NCBI GenBank assembly: GCA_900539945.1 | Contig: UQDV01000003.1 | Location: forward strand, 77,801 to 141,800 | Direction of reading: 5' to 3' | Length of the DNA: 64,000 bases | Source of the DNA: an uncultured Faecalibacterium sp. | Lineage (GTDB): Bacteria; Bacillota; Clostridia; Oscillospirales; Ruminococcaceae | Part shown: positions 7,776 through 16,376 of the stretch, piece after piece | Layout: each line of letters starts with the position of its first letter | Numbering within the stretch: position 1 is the stretch's first letter | Notes under the pieces: model-generated | Seen by the model: only the letters and a program-made list of their open reading frames with translations | Told to the model about the DNA's origin: nothing | Database searches by the model: none | Program-made: the position numbers and the translations under genes

Positions 7776-10166
7776 ATGGAACAATTCGGAATGTCCCGGC
7801 AGCTGCGGCTGCCCGGGCAGCAAAAGGATCGGTTCTGGCGGGCGGTGGTGCTGTGTGCGCTCACCGCAGCCGTTTTTTTCCTGCCGTTTTACATCATGGA
7901 CGGCGGATTTTTCCACTATGCAGGCGACTTCAACAGCCAGCAGATCAGCTTTTACCGGTACATGAACGGCTTTTTGAAGGGGGCAGGCTACCCGGACAGC
8001 ACCTTTGCCGGGGCACCCCGCAACACCTTCTCCTGGGCAACGGACCTGGGCAGCGGTGCCATGAATGCCTACTCCTTCTACCTGTACGGATCGCCCTTCT
8101 TCTGGTTCTCCATGCTGTTCCCGCAGCGGTGGCTGCCCTACCTGATGGTGCCGCTGCTGGTGCTCAAGTTCGGTGTGGCGGGCGGCGGTGCGTACCTGTA
8201 CCTGAAGCGCTACGTCAAAAACTGGGATTACGCCGTGCTGGGTGCCTGCCTGTATGCACTGTCCGGCTTTGCGGTGTACAACGTGTTCTTCAACCACTTT
8301 GTGGATGTGGTGGCGCTGTTCCCGTACCTGCTGTGGGCGCTGGATGAGGCCATGTACAACAAGCGTCACGGGCTGTTTGCCTTCTGGGCGGCGGTGAACC
8401 TGCTCAACAACTACTTCTTTTTTGCCGGGCAGGTGGTGTTCCTGGCCATCTACTTTGTGTGCAAGCTCACTACCGGCGACTACCGCCTGACCGTGAAGCG
8501 GTTTGTGCAGCTGGCGTTTGAAAGCCTGCTGGGTGTGGCCATGGGCTGCCTGCTGCTGATCCCGGCGGTGCTGAGCCTGCTGCAGAACCCGCGCACCATC
8601 GACCTTGCGTCCGGATGGGGCTTTCTGACCTACGGCAAGGTGCAGCAGTATCTGGCCATCCTGCTCAGCTGGGTGATGCCGCCGGATTCTCCCTACCTGA
8701 CCTCCATCTGGTCGGAAGGCGTCATCAAGTGGACCAGCATGTCGGCCTATCTGCCCCTGTGCAGTCTGGCAGGTGTGCTGGCCTACTGGCGTGCCCGCCA
8801 TGGCGACAGCAAAAAGCGCATTGTGGCGGTGTGCGCCGTGTGCGCGCTGGTGCCCATCCTGAACAGCGCATTCTACGCTCTCAACTCCAGCTACTATGCC
8901 CGCTGGTACTATATGCCGGTGCTCATCCTCGCGGCGATGACCGTGAATGCGCTGGAAGATCACAACACCGATCTGGACACCCCGGCCCGGGGCCTTGGCT
9001 GGATCATGCTGGCTACGCTGGCCTTTGCACTGGTGCCCGTGCTGGACAACGACACCGGCACCTGGTCGCTGGGTGTGCTCAAGAACCCCGGCCAGTATTT
9101 CGTGGTGCTGGGCTTTGGCCTGGGCGGATTGCTGCTCTACCGTCTGATCTGCCAGAAATGGCGGGCAGACAGCCGCTTTGCCCAGCGCATGACGGCGGCG
9201 GTGGTGGCCTTTGCCTGCGTGTTCAGTATGGTGCACATCGGCATCGGCAAGTTCGGCCAATGGTACACCGACAGCGATCTTGTGGAGCAGGACAACAACG
9301 CCCTGCTGCTGAAGGAGAATCTGCCGGAAGGCGATTACCGCGTGGACACCTACAAGATCCACGACAACATCGGCATGTGGCTGGACAAGAGCTGCCTGCA
9401 ATATTTCGGCAGCACGGCGGCCCCCAGCATCCTCAGCTTTTACCCGGCCCTGGGCGTCAAGCGGGATGTGCGCAGTGAACCGGAACTCTCCAATTATGCC
9501 CTGCGGGGCCTGCTGAGTGTGGAATATCTCATCACCACGCCGGAACAGCAGGCGGACTTTGAGAGCCAGGCCGACGACGGCTGGGCCTATTATGACGAGC
9601 TGGACGGTTTTGTGCTGTACAAGAATAAAAATTACGTTCCCATGGGCTTTACCTACGATTACTATGTGACCGAGGAGACCTACGGGCAGGTGAACAAGAA
9701 CTCCCGTGCCAACCTGCTGATGCGGGCACTGGTGTTCAGCGATGAGGACGCTGCCGTTTACGGCAAATACCTCGCCGAGCTGCCCAACGAAAAGCAGAGC
9801 GAGCTGACCTATGAATCCTATGTGCAGGACTGTGCCGACCGCCGCGCCCAGGCGTGCAGCATGTTCCAGATGAACAATGCCGGCTTCCATGCGGAGATCA
9901 CGCTGGAGAATGCAAACCTCGTGTTCTTCTCGGTGCCCTACGATGACGGCTTCACGGCCTATGTCAATGGGGAGCAGACCGACATTGTGCGGGTGGATGA
10001 CGGTATGATGGCGGTGCTGTGCCCGGCGGGCACCAGCAGCATCGACTTTGTGTATCAGGCCGACGGCCTTGCCCTGAGCCGCACGGGAACGCTGGCCGCC
10101 CTGCCGGTATGGCTGGTGTACACGGCATACTTTGTGTGGCGCAAGCGTAAAAAGAGCAAAGTGTGA
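7776..10166 (+). CDS. YfhO-family polytopic membrane protein
   Basis: This 796-residue integral membrane protein has about a dozen predicted transmembrane segments. It carries the YfhO (PF09586) traits: an early periplasmic loop with FYIMDGGFFHYAGDFNSQQ, multiple spans up to about residue 480, and a long extracytoplasmic region (about 490-765). A last span near 770-785 and a basic tail KRKKSK follow. YfhO proteins are GT-C-fold relatives; in Bacilli the family is linked to glycosylation of lipoteichoic acid or other surface polymers. Which sugar or polymer is used here cannot be read from the sequence. It is a single-gene unit between an HD hydrolase and a T-box transporter. Confidence 0.85.
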   Translation: MEQFGMSRQLRLPGQQKDRFWRAVVLCALTAAVFFLPFYIMDGGFFHYAGDFNSQQISFYRYMNGFLKGAGYPDSTFAGAPRNTFSWATDLGSGAMNAYSFYLYGSPFFWFSMLFPQRWLPYLMVPLLVLKFGVAGGGAYLYLKRYVKNWDYAVLGACLYALSGFAVYNVFFNHFVDVVALFPYLLWALDEAMYNKRHGLFAFWAAVNLLNNYFFFAGQVVFLAIYFVCKLTTGDYRLTVKRFVQLAFESLLGVAMGCLLLIPAVLSLLQNPRTIDLASGWGFLTYGKVQQYLAILLSWVMPPDSPYLTSIWSEGVIKWTSMSAYLPLCSLAGVLAYWRARHGDSKKRIVAVCAVCALVPILNSAFYALNSSYYARWYYMPVLILAAMTVNALEDHNTDLDTPARGLGWIMLATLAFALVPVLDNDTGTWSLGVLKNPGQYFVVLGFGLGGLLLYRLICQKWRADSRFAQRMTAAVVAFACVFSMVHIGIGKFGQWYTDSDLVEQDNNALLLKENLPEGDYRVDTYKIHDNIGMWLDKSCLQYFGSTAAPSILSFYPALGVKRDVRSEPELSNYALRGLLSVEYLITTPEQQADFESQADDGWAYYDELDGFVLYKNKNYVPMGFTYDYYVTEETYGQVNKNSRANLLMRALVFSDEDAAVYGKYLAELPNEKQSELTYESYVQDCADRRAQACSMFQMNNAGFHAEITLENANLVFFSVPYDDGFTAYVNGEQTDIVRVDDGMMAVLCPAGTSSIDFVYQADGLALSRTGTLAALPVWLVYTAYFVWRKRKKSKV

Positions 10167-10205
10167 CTTTGCCGGAAACCTGCAAAAAAATTTTTGCATT
10201 GCCTC

Positions 10206-10233
10206 TTGACTTTACGCAGATAAAGTGTATAAT
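10206..10233 (+). promoter_or_regulatory. Promoter of the T-box/ABC transporter operon
   Basis: TTGACT (10206-10211), a 16-bp spacer and TATAAT (10228-10233) lie just before the first stem of the T-box leader. Confidence 0.65.
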
Positions 10234-10239
10234 GCAATC

Positions 10240-10520
10240 AAACCGATGAGGCGGAAGAGGAACTGCACAGCGCATCTGCAGTGAGCCCGGACAGTGCAAA
10301 CGGGCGAGAGCGGGGCAGAGTTTCGTGGGCCGCCGAGGGCCGGGCAAACGGGAAAGTTCCCTAGTAGCTTGGGACGGAAGCCTCCGTTACAGGGCAGGGG
10401 AGTGTTGGCTCTCCGTGAGAGGCTCTGTGTTCACAGCAGGGCAAGCAAGGTGGCACCGCAGAATCGTATTTTACCGATCCTGTCCTTGTGGATAACACAC
10501 AGGGACAGGGTCGTTTTTCG
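10240..10520 (+). promoter_or_regulatory. T-box riboswitch leader, probable tRNA-Trp sensor
   Basis: The hallmark T-box sequence AAGGTGGCACCGC lies at 10447-10459. A stem I distal element (AGTGAGCCCGG to CGGGC) precedes it. The GGCGG/CCGCC base helix encloses a candidate specifier TGG (10326-10328) followed by a purine, matching the layout of the Met T-box at 18.6 kb. The T-box bulge TGGC would pair with a tRNA ending GCCA, that is discriminator G73, as expected for tRNA-Trp. An intrinsic terminator follows at 10479-10518. The genes downstream resemble TrpXYZ. The T-box class is certain; the amino acid is inferred. Confidence 0.88.
10479..10518 (+). terminator. T-box attenuator terminator
   Basis: The stem CCTGTCCTTGTG/CACAGGGACAGG (12 bp with one G-U, 7-nt loop) ends close to TTTTT at 10514-10518. 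It would compete with the antiterminator that contains the T-box sequence. Confidence 0.85.
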
Positions 10521-10526
10521 TTGGAA

Positions 10527-10559
10527 AGACCCGTCCCGCAAAGGGAGCGGGTCTTTTTT
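10527..10559 (+). terminator. Second intrinsic terminator between T-box and gene
   Basis: AGACCCG-TCCC pairs with GGGA-(G)-CGGGTCT and is followed by a run of six T. It lies 8 nt after the T-box terminator and about 35 nt before the start codon, so the leader carries two successive terminators. Confidence 0.75.
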
Positions 10560-10592
10560 ATGCCGCCCGCTCCGGGAAAGGAGTTAACCACT

Positions 10593-11702
10593 ATGAAAAC
10601 CATGAACATGATCTCCCGCCGCAGCTTCCTGAAGGCCGCTATGGCAGCTTCCGCCGTTTCCGCGCTGGCTCTGACCGGCTGCGGCGGCGCAGCGTCTTCC
10701 ACCGCCAGCACCGCATCCGGTGCAGCCGCTTCCTCCGAGGCCGCTTCCAGCGCCGTGGCCGGTGAGACCTTCAAGGTGGGCATCGTCAACTATGTGGATC
10801 ATGCTTCCCTCAACCAGATCGTGGCATCCGTGGAGAGCCGTCTGGACGAGCTGGGCAAGGAAAAGGGCGTCACCTTTGACTACGCTGATTACTACGCCAA
10901 CGCGCAGGCCGACCAGAGCAACCTGAACCAGATCGGCGCCGATCTGGTGGCCGATGGCGTGGACGTGATCGTGGCTGTGGCCACCCCCACCGCCGCCACC
11001 ATGCTGGCCGCTGTGGAAGATACCGAGATCCCGGTGGTGTACTCCGCCGTCACCGACCCCGCTGCTGCAGGCTTTGATGGCGGTGAGAACATGACCGGCA
11101 CCTCCGACGCCCTGAACACCGCCGCCATCATGAATCTGATCCTTGCCGCAGACCCAGAGATCGACACCATCGGCCTGCTGTATGACCTGAGCGAGGATTC
11201 CTCCACGCAGGCCATCGCCGATGCCAAGGCTTTCTGCGACGAAAAGGGCATCCAGTACATTGAAAAGAACGGCACCACCACCGCCGAGGTGCAGATGGCC
11301 GCCGAAGCCCTGGTGGCTGCCGGGGTCAAGGCCGTGTTCACCCCCACCGACAACACCATCATGACCGCGGAGCTGTCCATCTACGAGACCTTCACCGAGG
11401 CCGGCGTGATGCACTTCACCGGCGCCGACAGCTTTGCCCTGAACGGTGCCTTTGTGGGTTACGGCGTGGATTACGTCCAGCTGGGCGAGGCCACCGCCGA
11501 CATGGTGGCCGAGATCCTGTGCGATGGCAAGAGTGCCGCCGAGATGCCCTACCAGACCTTTGACAACGGCATTGTGACCATCAACACCGAGACCGCCGCC
11601 GCCCTGGGCTTTGAGGGTGACAAGCTGGGCGCCCTGAAGGAAGCCTTCAAACCCTACTGCACCGAGATCGTGGAAGTGACCACGGCGGAGAACTTCTCCT
11701 GA
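10593..11702 (+). CDS. ABC transporter substrate-binding lipoprotein (TrpX-like)
   Basis: This 369-residue binding protein resembles the TrpX/COG2984 group that delivers amino acids, tryptophan in streptococci, to a TrpYZ importer. The N-terminus combines a twin-arginine-like SRRSFLK motif with a lipobox (LALTGC), so it is a predicted lipoprotein. A Ser/Ala-rich linker follows (about residues 30-60). The mature domain begins GETFKVGIVNYVDHASLNQIV and contains the type-1 periplasmic-binding segments EDTEIPVVYSAVTDP and VFTPTDNTI. GGAAAGGAG lies 9 nt before the ATG at 10593. The Trp-type T-box upstream supports a tryptophan role. Confidence 0.85.
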   Translation: MKTMNMISRRSFLKAAMAASAVSALALTGCGGAASSTASTASGAAASSEAASSAVAGETFKVGIVNYVDHASLNQIVASVESRLDELGKEKGVTFDYADYYANAQADQSNLNQIGADLVADGVDVIVAVATPTAATMLAAVEDTEIPVVYSAVTDPAAAGFDGGENMTGTSDALNTAAIMNLILAADPEIDTIGLLYDLSEDSSTQAIADAKAFCDEKGIQYIEKNGTTTAEVQMAAEALVAAGVKAVFTPTDNTIMTAELSIYETFTEAGVMHFTGADSFALNGAFVGYGVDYVQLGEATADMVAEILCDGKSAAEMPYQTFDNGIVTINTETAAALGFEGDKLGALKEAFKPYCTEIVEVTTAENFS

Positions 11703-11717
11703 ACCTCGATCGGAGGA

Positions 11718-11857
11718 AAACCTCTCCGTCAAAACCTGACGGTTTTGCCAGCTCTCCCGAAAGGGGGAGCTTTTGGCAGAGAAAGGAAAGGTTGAAGATC
11801 AGCACAAAAAAGCTCGCCCATCGGGAGAGCTGGACGCGAAGCGGCCTGAGAGGGTTT
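11718..11857 (+). repeat. Dispersed palindromic repeat, copy A
   Basis: This 140-bp element has imperfect terminal inverted repeats (AAACCTCTCCGTC at the left, CCTGAGAGGGTTT at the right). Inside are a plus-strand hairpin AGCTCTCCC/GGGGGAGCT followed by TTTT and a mirror hairpin whose T-run is on the minus strand. It begins 15 bp after the stop of the binding-protein gene and lies inside the transporter operon. It is related to copies at 18744-18918 and 57584-57739. Confidence 0.75.
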
Positions 11858-11889
11858 GCTTTATCATTACATTTCAAAGGAGCACACAC

Positions 11890-12834
11890 ATGCTGGCGAG
11901 TATCTTTTCGCTCAACGTCATCCAGACCGCGCTGGAGCTTGGCTGTATCTACGCTCTGGTGGCGCTGGCACTGTTTCTGAGCTATTCCATCCTGAACATC
12001 GCAGACCTGTCCACCGACGGCTGCTTTACCCTGGGCTGTGCGGTGGCCTGTCAGGTAGCACTGACCGGCCACCCCATTCTGGCCCTTGCGGCGGCCATGG
12101 CGGCGGGCGTGTGCTCCGGCTTTGTCACTGCGTTTTTGCAGACCCGCCTTGGTGTGGAAAGCATCATGGCCGGTATCATCGTCAACACCGGCCTGTACAC
12201 CATCAATCTGGCGGCCATGGGCTTTTCCTCCACCATGTCGCTGGTCAAGACCGAGACCATCTTCTCGCTGGCCAAAAAGTCGCTGGGCTTTCTGGGCAGC
12301 TGGTACAAGCTGGTGCTGGTGGGGGTGATCATCGCCCTGGCCTGCGCCGCCATGCTGGGCTTCCTGGGCACCCGGCTGGGCCTGTCCATCCGGGCCACCG
12401 GTGACAACACCGCCATGGTGCGGGCCTCCAGCATCAACCCGGCCTTTACCATTACTGTGGGCCTGTGCGTGTCCGGTGCACTGTGTGCGCTGTCCGGCGG
12501 TCTGCTGGCCCAGTACCAGAAGAGCTGTGACATCAACGTGGGCACCGGCATGGTCACCATTGCGTTGGCCTCCCTGATCATCGGCGAGACCCTTGTGGGC
12601 AAGCGCACCATGCTGCGCCGCATTCTGGGCGTGGTGTTCGGCAGCTGCCTGTACCGTTTTATCGTGGCTGTGGCCCTGCGCTTCAATGTGCCGGCCGCTG
12701 CCATGAAGCTGGTGTCGGCCATCATTGTGGCCGTGGCCATTTCGATGCCAGCCATCCGGGAGCATTTTGCCTTTGAAAAGCGCAAACATGCCGCCCGTGC
12801 CCGCCGCGCCGCGGCCGTGAAGGAGGGAAAGTAA
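11890..12834 (+). CDS. ABC transporter permease (TrpY-like)
   Basis: The 314-residue permease has about eight to nine predicted transmembrane helices and belongs to the COG4120/BPD_transp_2-like group that partners with TrpX-type binding proteins. The N-terminal span NVIQTALELGCIYALVALALFLSYSILN resembles branched-chain amino acid permeases. The cytoplasmic EAA-like region lies near GLSIRATGDNTAMVRASSIN. AAAGGAG lies 7 nt before the ATG at 11890. It is separated from the binding-protein gene by repeat copy A and from the ATPase gene by 1 bp. Confidence 0.85.
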   Translation: MLASIFSLNVIQTALELGCIYALVALALFLSYSILNIADLSTDGCFTLGCAVACQVALTGHPILALAAAMAAGVCSGFVTAFLQTRLGVESIMAGIIVNTGLYTINLAAMGFSSTMSLVKTETIFSLAKKSLGFLGSWYKLVLVGVIIALACAAMLGFLGTRLGLSIRATGDNTAMVRASSINPAFTITVGLCVSGALCALSGGLLAQYQKSCDINVGTGMVTIALASLIIGETLVGKRTMLRRILGVVFGSCLYRFIVAVALRFNVPAAAMKLVSAIIVAVAISMPAIREHFAFEKRKHAARARRAAAVKEGK

Positions 12835-12835
12835 G

Positions 12836-13660
12836 ATGGAAATGCTGCAGCTGAACGACCTGCATAAGACCTTCAACCCCGGTACCGTGAACGAAAAGGT
12901 GGCTCTGAACGGAGTGAGCCTGCACATGGAAGCCGGGGACTTTGCCACCATCGTGGGTTCCAACGGTGCGGGCAAGTCCACCTTGTTCAATGCCATCACC
13001 GGCGGGTTCATCGCCGACGAGGGCAGCATCGTGCTGGGCGGGCAGGACATCACCTTTGAGCCGGAGCACCAGCGCAGCAAGGTCATCGGCCACCTGTTCC
13101 AGGATCCCCTCAAGGGCACAGCCCCCAATATGACCATTGAGGAAAACCTTGCGCTGGCCTACCTGCGTGCCGGCACCGCGCCCCACGCCATCTTCTCCCG
13201 CATCTCCCGCAAGGATAAAGAACTGTTCCGCGAGAAGCTCTCTCTGCTGGACATGGGCCTGGAGGACCGCATGAAACAGCCGGTGGGCCTGCTGTCCGGC
13301 GGCCAGCGGCAGGCACTGACGTTGCTCATGGCTACGCTGGTCACCCCCAAATTGCTGCTGCTGGACGAGCACACCGCCGCTCTGGACCCCGCCACGGCGG
13401 AAAAGGTGCTGGAGCTGACCCGGAACATCGTGGCCGAAAAGAAGATCACCTGCCTGATGGTCACTCACAACATGCATCAGGCGCTGGAACTGGGCAACCG
13501 CACCCTGATGATGGATGCGGGCCGCATCGTGTTCGACGTGCAGGGCGAGGAGCGCAGCCGGATGACCGTGGACGACCTGCTGGAAAAGTTCCGCGAGAAC
13601 GCCGGCAAGACGCTGGACAACGACCGCATCCTGCTCAGCAAGGTGGAAGCAGACAACTGA
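12836..13660 (+). CDS. ABC transporter ATP-binding protein (TrpZ-like)
   Basis: This 274-residue ATPase energises the preceding permease. Walker A is GSNGAGKST (about residues 40-48). The Q-loop is in FQDPLKG, the signature is LLSGGQRQALTL, Walker B is LLLLDEHTAALDP and the switch His is in MVTHNMHQAL. The C-terminal 40 residues contain a conserved VDDLLEKFRE helix typical of COG1101. Together with the two genes upstream it forms a complete binding protein-permease-ATPase set under one T-box. Confidence 0.9.
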   Translation: MEMLQLNDLHKTFNPGTVNEKVALNGVSLHMEAGDFATIVGSNGAGKSTLFNAITGGFIADEGSIVLGGQDITFEPEHQRSKVIGHLFQDPLKGTAPNMTIEENLALAYLRAGTAPHAIFSRISRKDKELFREKLSLLDMGLEDRMKQPVGLLSGGQRQALTLLMATLVTPKLLLLDEHTAALDPATAEKVLELTRNIVAEKKITCLMVTHNMHQALELGNRTLMMDAGRIVFDVQGEERSRMTVDDLLEKFRENAGKTLDNDRILLSKVEADN

Positions 13661-13738
13661 AAAGAAACTCAAAATGCCTTGTCTGGACCCGAAACCGTGT
13701 CAGACAAGGTGCTTTTGATACAACAAGGAAAAAACGAG

Positions 13739-14200
13739 ATGAAAATAACGATCCGTACCCCGCAAATGCAGGATTATGACCGATTTTCTGCTATTATGGA
13801 TCAGGTGCAGCAGATGCATGTCGAGTGGCGGCCGGATGTCTACAAACCGGCTAGTCCGTTGATTACAAAAGAGTTGTTTGCTGAGCTCCTGAAAGGGGAC
13901 AGCTGGTATATTGCCGAGACGGACGGCATCGTTGTTGGTGTTCTGGAAGTCTTCAAGCGCCATGTGGAAGGCCCGGCGCAGGTAACAAAGGATGTTTTGT
14001 TCGTCAGTACCATGGCGGTGGAGGAAGCGTACAGGGGCAAAGGCATCGGCCACCAGTTCTTTGAAAAAGTGAAGCAGCTCAAGGCGGAAAAGGGATGTGA
14101 CACCATCGAGCTGCAGGTGAACGTCAGAAATAAAAAGGCGTATGAGATGTACCGGAACTACGGTTTTACGGAAAAGTCCATCAATATGGAACTGAAATAA
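13739..14200 (+). CDS. GNAT-family N-acetyltransferase
   Basis: The 153-residue protein has the GNAT fold pattern. Motif A, the acetyl-CoA pyrophosphate loop, is YRGKGIGHQFFEKV, preceded by the strand VLFVSTMAVEEA. The C-terminal motif B is ELQVNVRNKKAYEMYRNYGFTEKSINMELK. The acceptor substrate cannot be told. The start is taken as ATG 13739, 8 nt after AAGGAA, because the frame upstream has no conserved residues. Its AT content is higher than its neighbours', which may indicate later acquisition. Confidence 0.88.
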   Translation: MKITIRTPQMQDYDRFSAIMDQVQQMHVEWRPDVYKPASPLITKELFAELLKGDSWYIAETDGIVVGVLEVFKRHVEGPAQVTKDVLFVSTMAVEEAYRGKGIGHQFFEKVKQLKAEKGCDTIELQVNVRNKKAYEMYRNYGFTEKSINMELK

Positions 14201-14205
14201 GCAAC

Positions 14206-14255
14206 AAAAAGAGCAGAGCGTTCCAGCCAGCTGGCTGGAACGCTCTGCTCTTTTT
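14206..14255. terminator. Bidirectional intrinsic terminator
   Basis: A perfect palindrome of 25 bp per arm starts with AAAAA and ends with TTTTT. It lies between convergent genes (GNAT on plus, a small gene on minus), so it can terminate transcription from both sides. Confidence 0.9.
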
Positions 14256-14281
14256 AATGCAATATACTGAAAACTCAGAGC

Positions 14282-14515
14282 TTACTGAACGTACTCGACG
14301 GTGTACTCGAAGCCGTACTCTTCCTGCAGCTTCTTGACCTCGGGCTCGCAGTCCTCGATGAAGGTGGGGGCGTAGACGGAAGCGCCGTTGTGGGCCTTCT
14401 TGTAGTCCTCCACGATCTGCTGCAGCTTTGCCCAGCCCTCGTTGGCCTTGGCGTTGTCGATGCTGTCGGGGAAGTTGATGATGAACTCGCGGTGTTTGGG
14501 AATGCGTGCTTTCAT
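14282..14515 (-). CDS. Conserved-looking small protein, function unknown
   Basis: I do not recognise this 77-residue protein. It starts MKARIPKHREFIINFPDSID, has a helical charged middle (WAKLQQIVEDYKKAH) and an acidic end. There is no signal peptide or membrane segment. A good TAAGGAG site lies before the ATG, and codon use resembles the neighbours, so it is probably real. It lies 86 bp downstream of tatD on the same strand and ends at the bidirectional terminator. Confidence 0.6.
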   Translation of the reverse strand: MKARIPKHREFIINFPDSIDNAKANEGWAKLQQIVEDYKKAHNGASVYAPTFIEDCEPEVKKLQEEYGFEYTVEYVQ

Positions 14516-14601
14516 GATAGAAATCTCCTTATAACAGTATGGATTCTAAAGCTTGATTTATCCAGAAACAGGGCACAGACCCTGTATCTTGCAGGGAAAT
14601 A

Positions 14602-15417
14602 TTACAGGCCGTACACCTGGCGGGCGTTCTCGGCCGTGGTGCGGAACACCTCTTCCGCAGAAATGCCCTTCAGCTGGGCGATGTACTTGCCCACATAGCG
14701 GATGAGGCTGCTGTCGCAGCGGGTGCCGCGCACCGGCTCCGGGGCCATATAGGGGCAGTCCGTCTCCAGCACGATGGCTTCCAGCGGCAGGGCGGCAATG
14801 GCTTTTGCCGCTCGCTTGGCTCCCTGGAAGGTGCAGGCACCGCCAAAGCCAATGTACAGACCCTGCTGTGCCAGCCACACGGCGTCATCCGCACTGCCGG
14901 AATAGCAGTGCACGATGCCCTTGGGCCGGTACTTTTTCAGCAGGGCATAGACATCCGCGTGGGCCTGCCGGTCGTGCACGATAATGGGCTTGTCCAGTTC
15001 CAGCGCCAGACGGATCTCGGCTTCAAACAGGGCCAGCTGGGCGTCCTTGGGCACGGGCCAATGGTAGTCCAGCCCGCATTCACCCACAGCCACCACCTTG
15101 GGGTCATCGTAGCAGGGGGCAAGGGCCCGCATCTCGGCCGCCCAGTCGCCGCCGTATACCGACACCGTGGGGGCAGGGCCATCTTCGCCGCAGTCGGCGG
15201 CAGGCAGCAGGCTTTCCGGGTGGATGCCAATGGCCGCCACCACCCAGGGGTAGCGGTGGGCCAGCTCCAGCACCCGGGGGGCGTCCCCGGAGTGGGTGGC
15301 CTGCTCGCACACGCCTACCACGCCCTTTGCGGGCAGACTGTCCAGCAGGGCAAAGCGGTCGGCGTCAAAGGCGCGGGCGCTGTAATGAGCATGGGTGTCA
15401 AAAATCGGGCCGGTCAT
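14602..15417 (-). CDS. TatD-family metal-dependent hydrolase
   Basis: The 271-residue TIM-barrel hydrolase carries the TatD metal ligands: DTHAHY at the N-terminus, GECGLDYHW, IIVHDRQA, GIVHCYSG and LETDCPYMAPEP. TatD proteins act as DNases or in quality control; the exact substrate is not known here. The start at 15417 overlaps the stop of the upstream EamA gene by 4 nt (ATGA), so the two are translationally coupled. Downstream of metG, as often in Firmicutes, tatD is a familiar neighbour. Confidence 0.92.
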   Translation of the reverse strand: MTGPIFDTHAHYSARAFDADRFALLDSLPAKGVVGVCEQATHSGDAPRVLELAHRYPWVVAAIGIHPESLLPAADCGEDGPAPTVSVYGGDWAAEMRALAPCYDDPKVVAVGECGLDYHWPVPKDAQLALFEAEIRLALELDKPIIVHDRQAHADVYALLKKYRPKGIVHCYSGSADDAVWLAQQGLYIGFGGACTFQGAKRAAKAIAALPLEAIVLETDCPYMAPEPVRGTRCDSSLIRYVGKYIAQLKGISAEEVFRTTAENARQVYGL

Positions 15418-16373
15418 ACCTTCTCCTTTTGGGCGGGTGCCTTGTTCACCAGCCAGATGCCCACACACACGAACACCAGAGCTGCCAGATACTGCCAGCG
15501 CAGCAGGGGTTCGCCGTTGAGCACAGCACTCAGCAGCACGTTCACCACCAGATTTACGAATCCGAAGATGGCAATGCGGCTCACAGGGTTGTTTTTCATC
15601 AGCAGGGCCCACAGCACATAGCCGGCTCCGCAGATGAAGGCCAGATATAGCAGCACCAGGATGCCCAGCGGGTTCACACTGCCCAGATGTCCGCCCAGCG
15701 CAGTGCCCAGCACAAACAGGGCTGCGCCGCCCACAAACAGGTTGATAAAGCAGACCGCAAAGCTGTCGGCCTTTTTGGTCACGGCCTTGTTCCACGGGCC
15801 GGACAGGGTAAAGATGACCGTGGCCAGCAGCATGCAGAAGATGCCCCAGCTGCTGCCGCCGCCGTGGTTGCCGAGGGTGCCGATGAGCACCCCGGCAAAG
15901 CCCACGGCGCAGCCCAGCGTTTTTGCCGGGGTCATGCGGTCTGCATTGCCGTAGAGGAAGTGGGCAAAGATGACGCCCAGAAAGCTCTGGGTGCTGTTGA
16001 GGATGCCGCCGAAGGCACCCGTCAGCATGGCAACGGCGATGTAGTAGAACGCGTACTGGGTCGTGGTCTGCCACAGGCCCAGGGCGCAGCACTCGGCCGC
16101 CACCTTGCCGCGGGGGAGTTTGGGCAGGCGGTTCTGCAGCAGGACACTGCCCAGCAGCACCAAAAAGCTGCCCAGCATGAACCGCACCCCTGCAAAGCAG
16201 AAGATGGAGGCAGTATTGCCGGAATCAATGGAAAACAGGCGGTAGCCCAGCTTGATAAAGGGGAAAGCGGAGCCCCACAGCACATTGCAGAAGATGGCCA
16301 GCAGCACGGCATATACCGGCGTGCCGAAGATCCGGTCCAGCTTTTCCGCACGGGAAAGCGTCGTTTTCTCCAT
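15414..16373 (-). CDS. EamA/DMT-family transporter
   Basis: This 319-residue protein has ten predicted transmembrane helices in two EamA repeats. The first repeat shows NVLWGSAFPFIKLGY; the second begins near GIFCMLLATVIFTLSGPWNK. The drug/metabolite transporter superfamily exports amino acids, nucleotides or other metabolites; the substrate is unknown. It lies 3 bp from the metG stop and overlaps tatD by 4 nt, so metG, this gene and tatD probably form one unit under the Met T-box. Confidence 0.88.
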   Translation of the reverse strand: MEKTTLSRAEKLDRIFGTPVYAVLLAIFCNVLWGSAFPFIKLGYRLFSIDSGNTASIFCFAGVRFMLGSFLVLLGSVLLQNRLPKLPRGKVAAECCALGLWQTTTQYAFYYIAVAMLTGAFGGILNSTQSFLGVIFAHFLYGNADRMTPAKTLGCAVGFAGVLIGTLGNHGGGSSWGIFCMLLATVIFTLSGPWNKAVTKKADSFAVCFINLFVGGAALFVLGTALGGHLGSVNPLGILVLLYLAFICGAGYVLWALLMKNNPVSRIAIFGFVNLVVNVLLSAVLNGEPLLRWQYLAALVFVCVGIWLVNKAPAQKEKV

Positions 16374-16376
16374 GGC

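Noticed and set aside
7581..10199. Minus-strand open frame of 872 codons opposite the YfhO gene
   Set aside because: The His/Gln/Gly-rich translation has no domain; it is the complement of a clear membrane protein gene.
14602..16092. Possible 496-residue fusion ahead of TatD
   Set aside because: The N-terminal 225 codons are in the wrong frame of the EamA gene. TatD starts at 15417 with MTGPIFDTHAHY.
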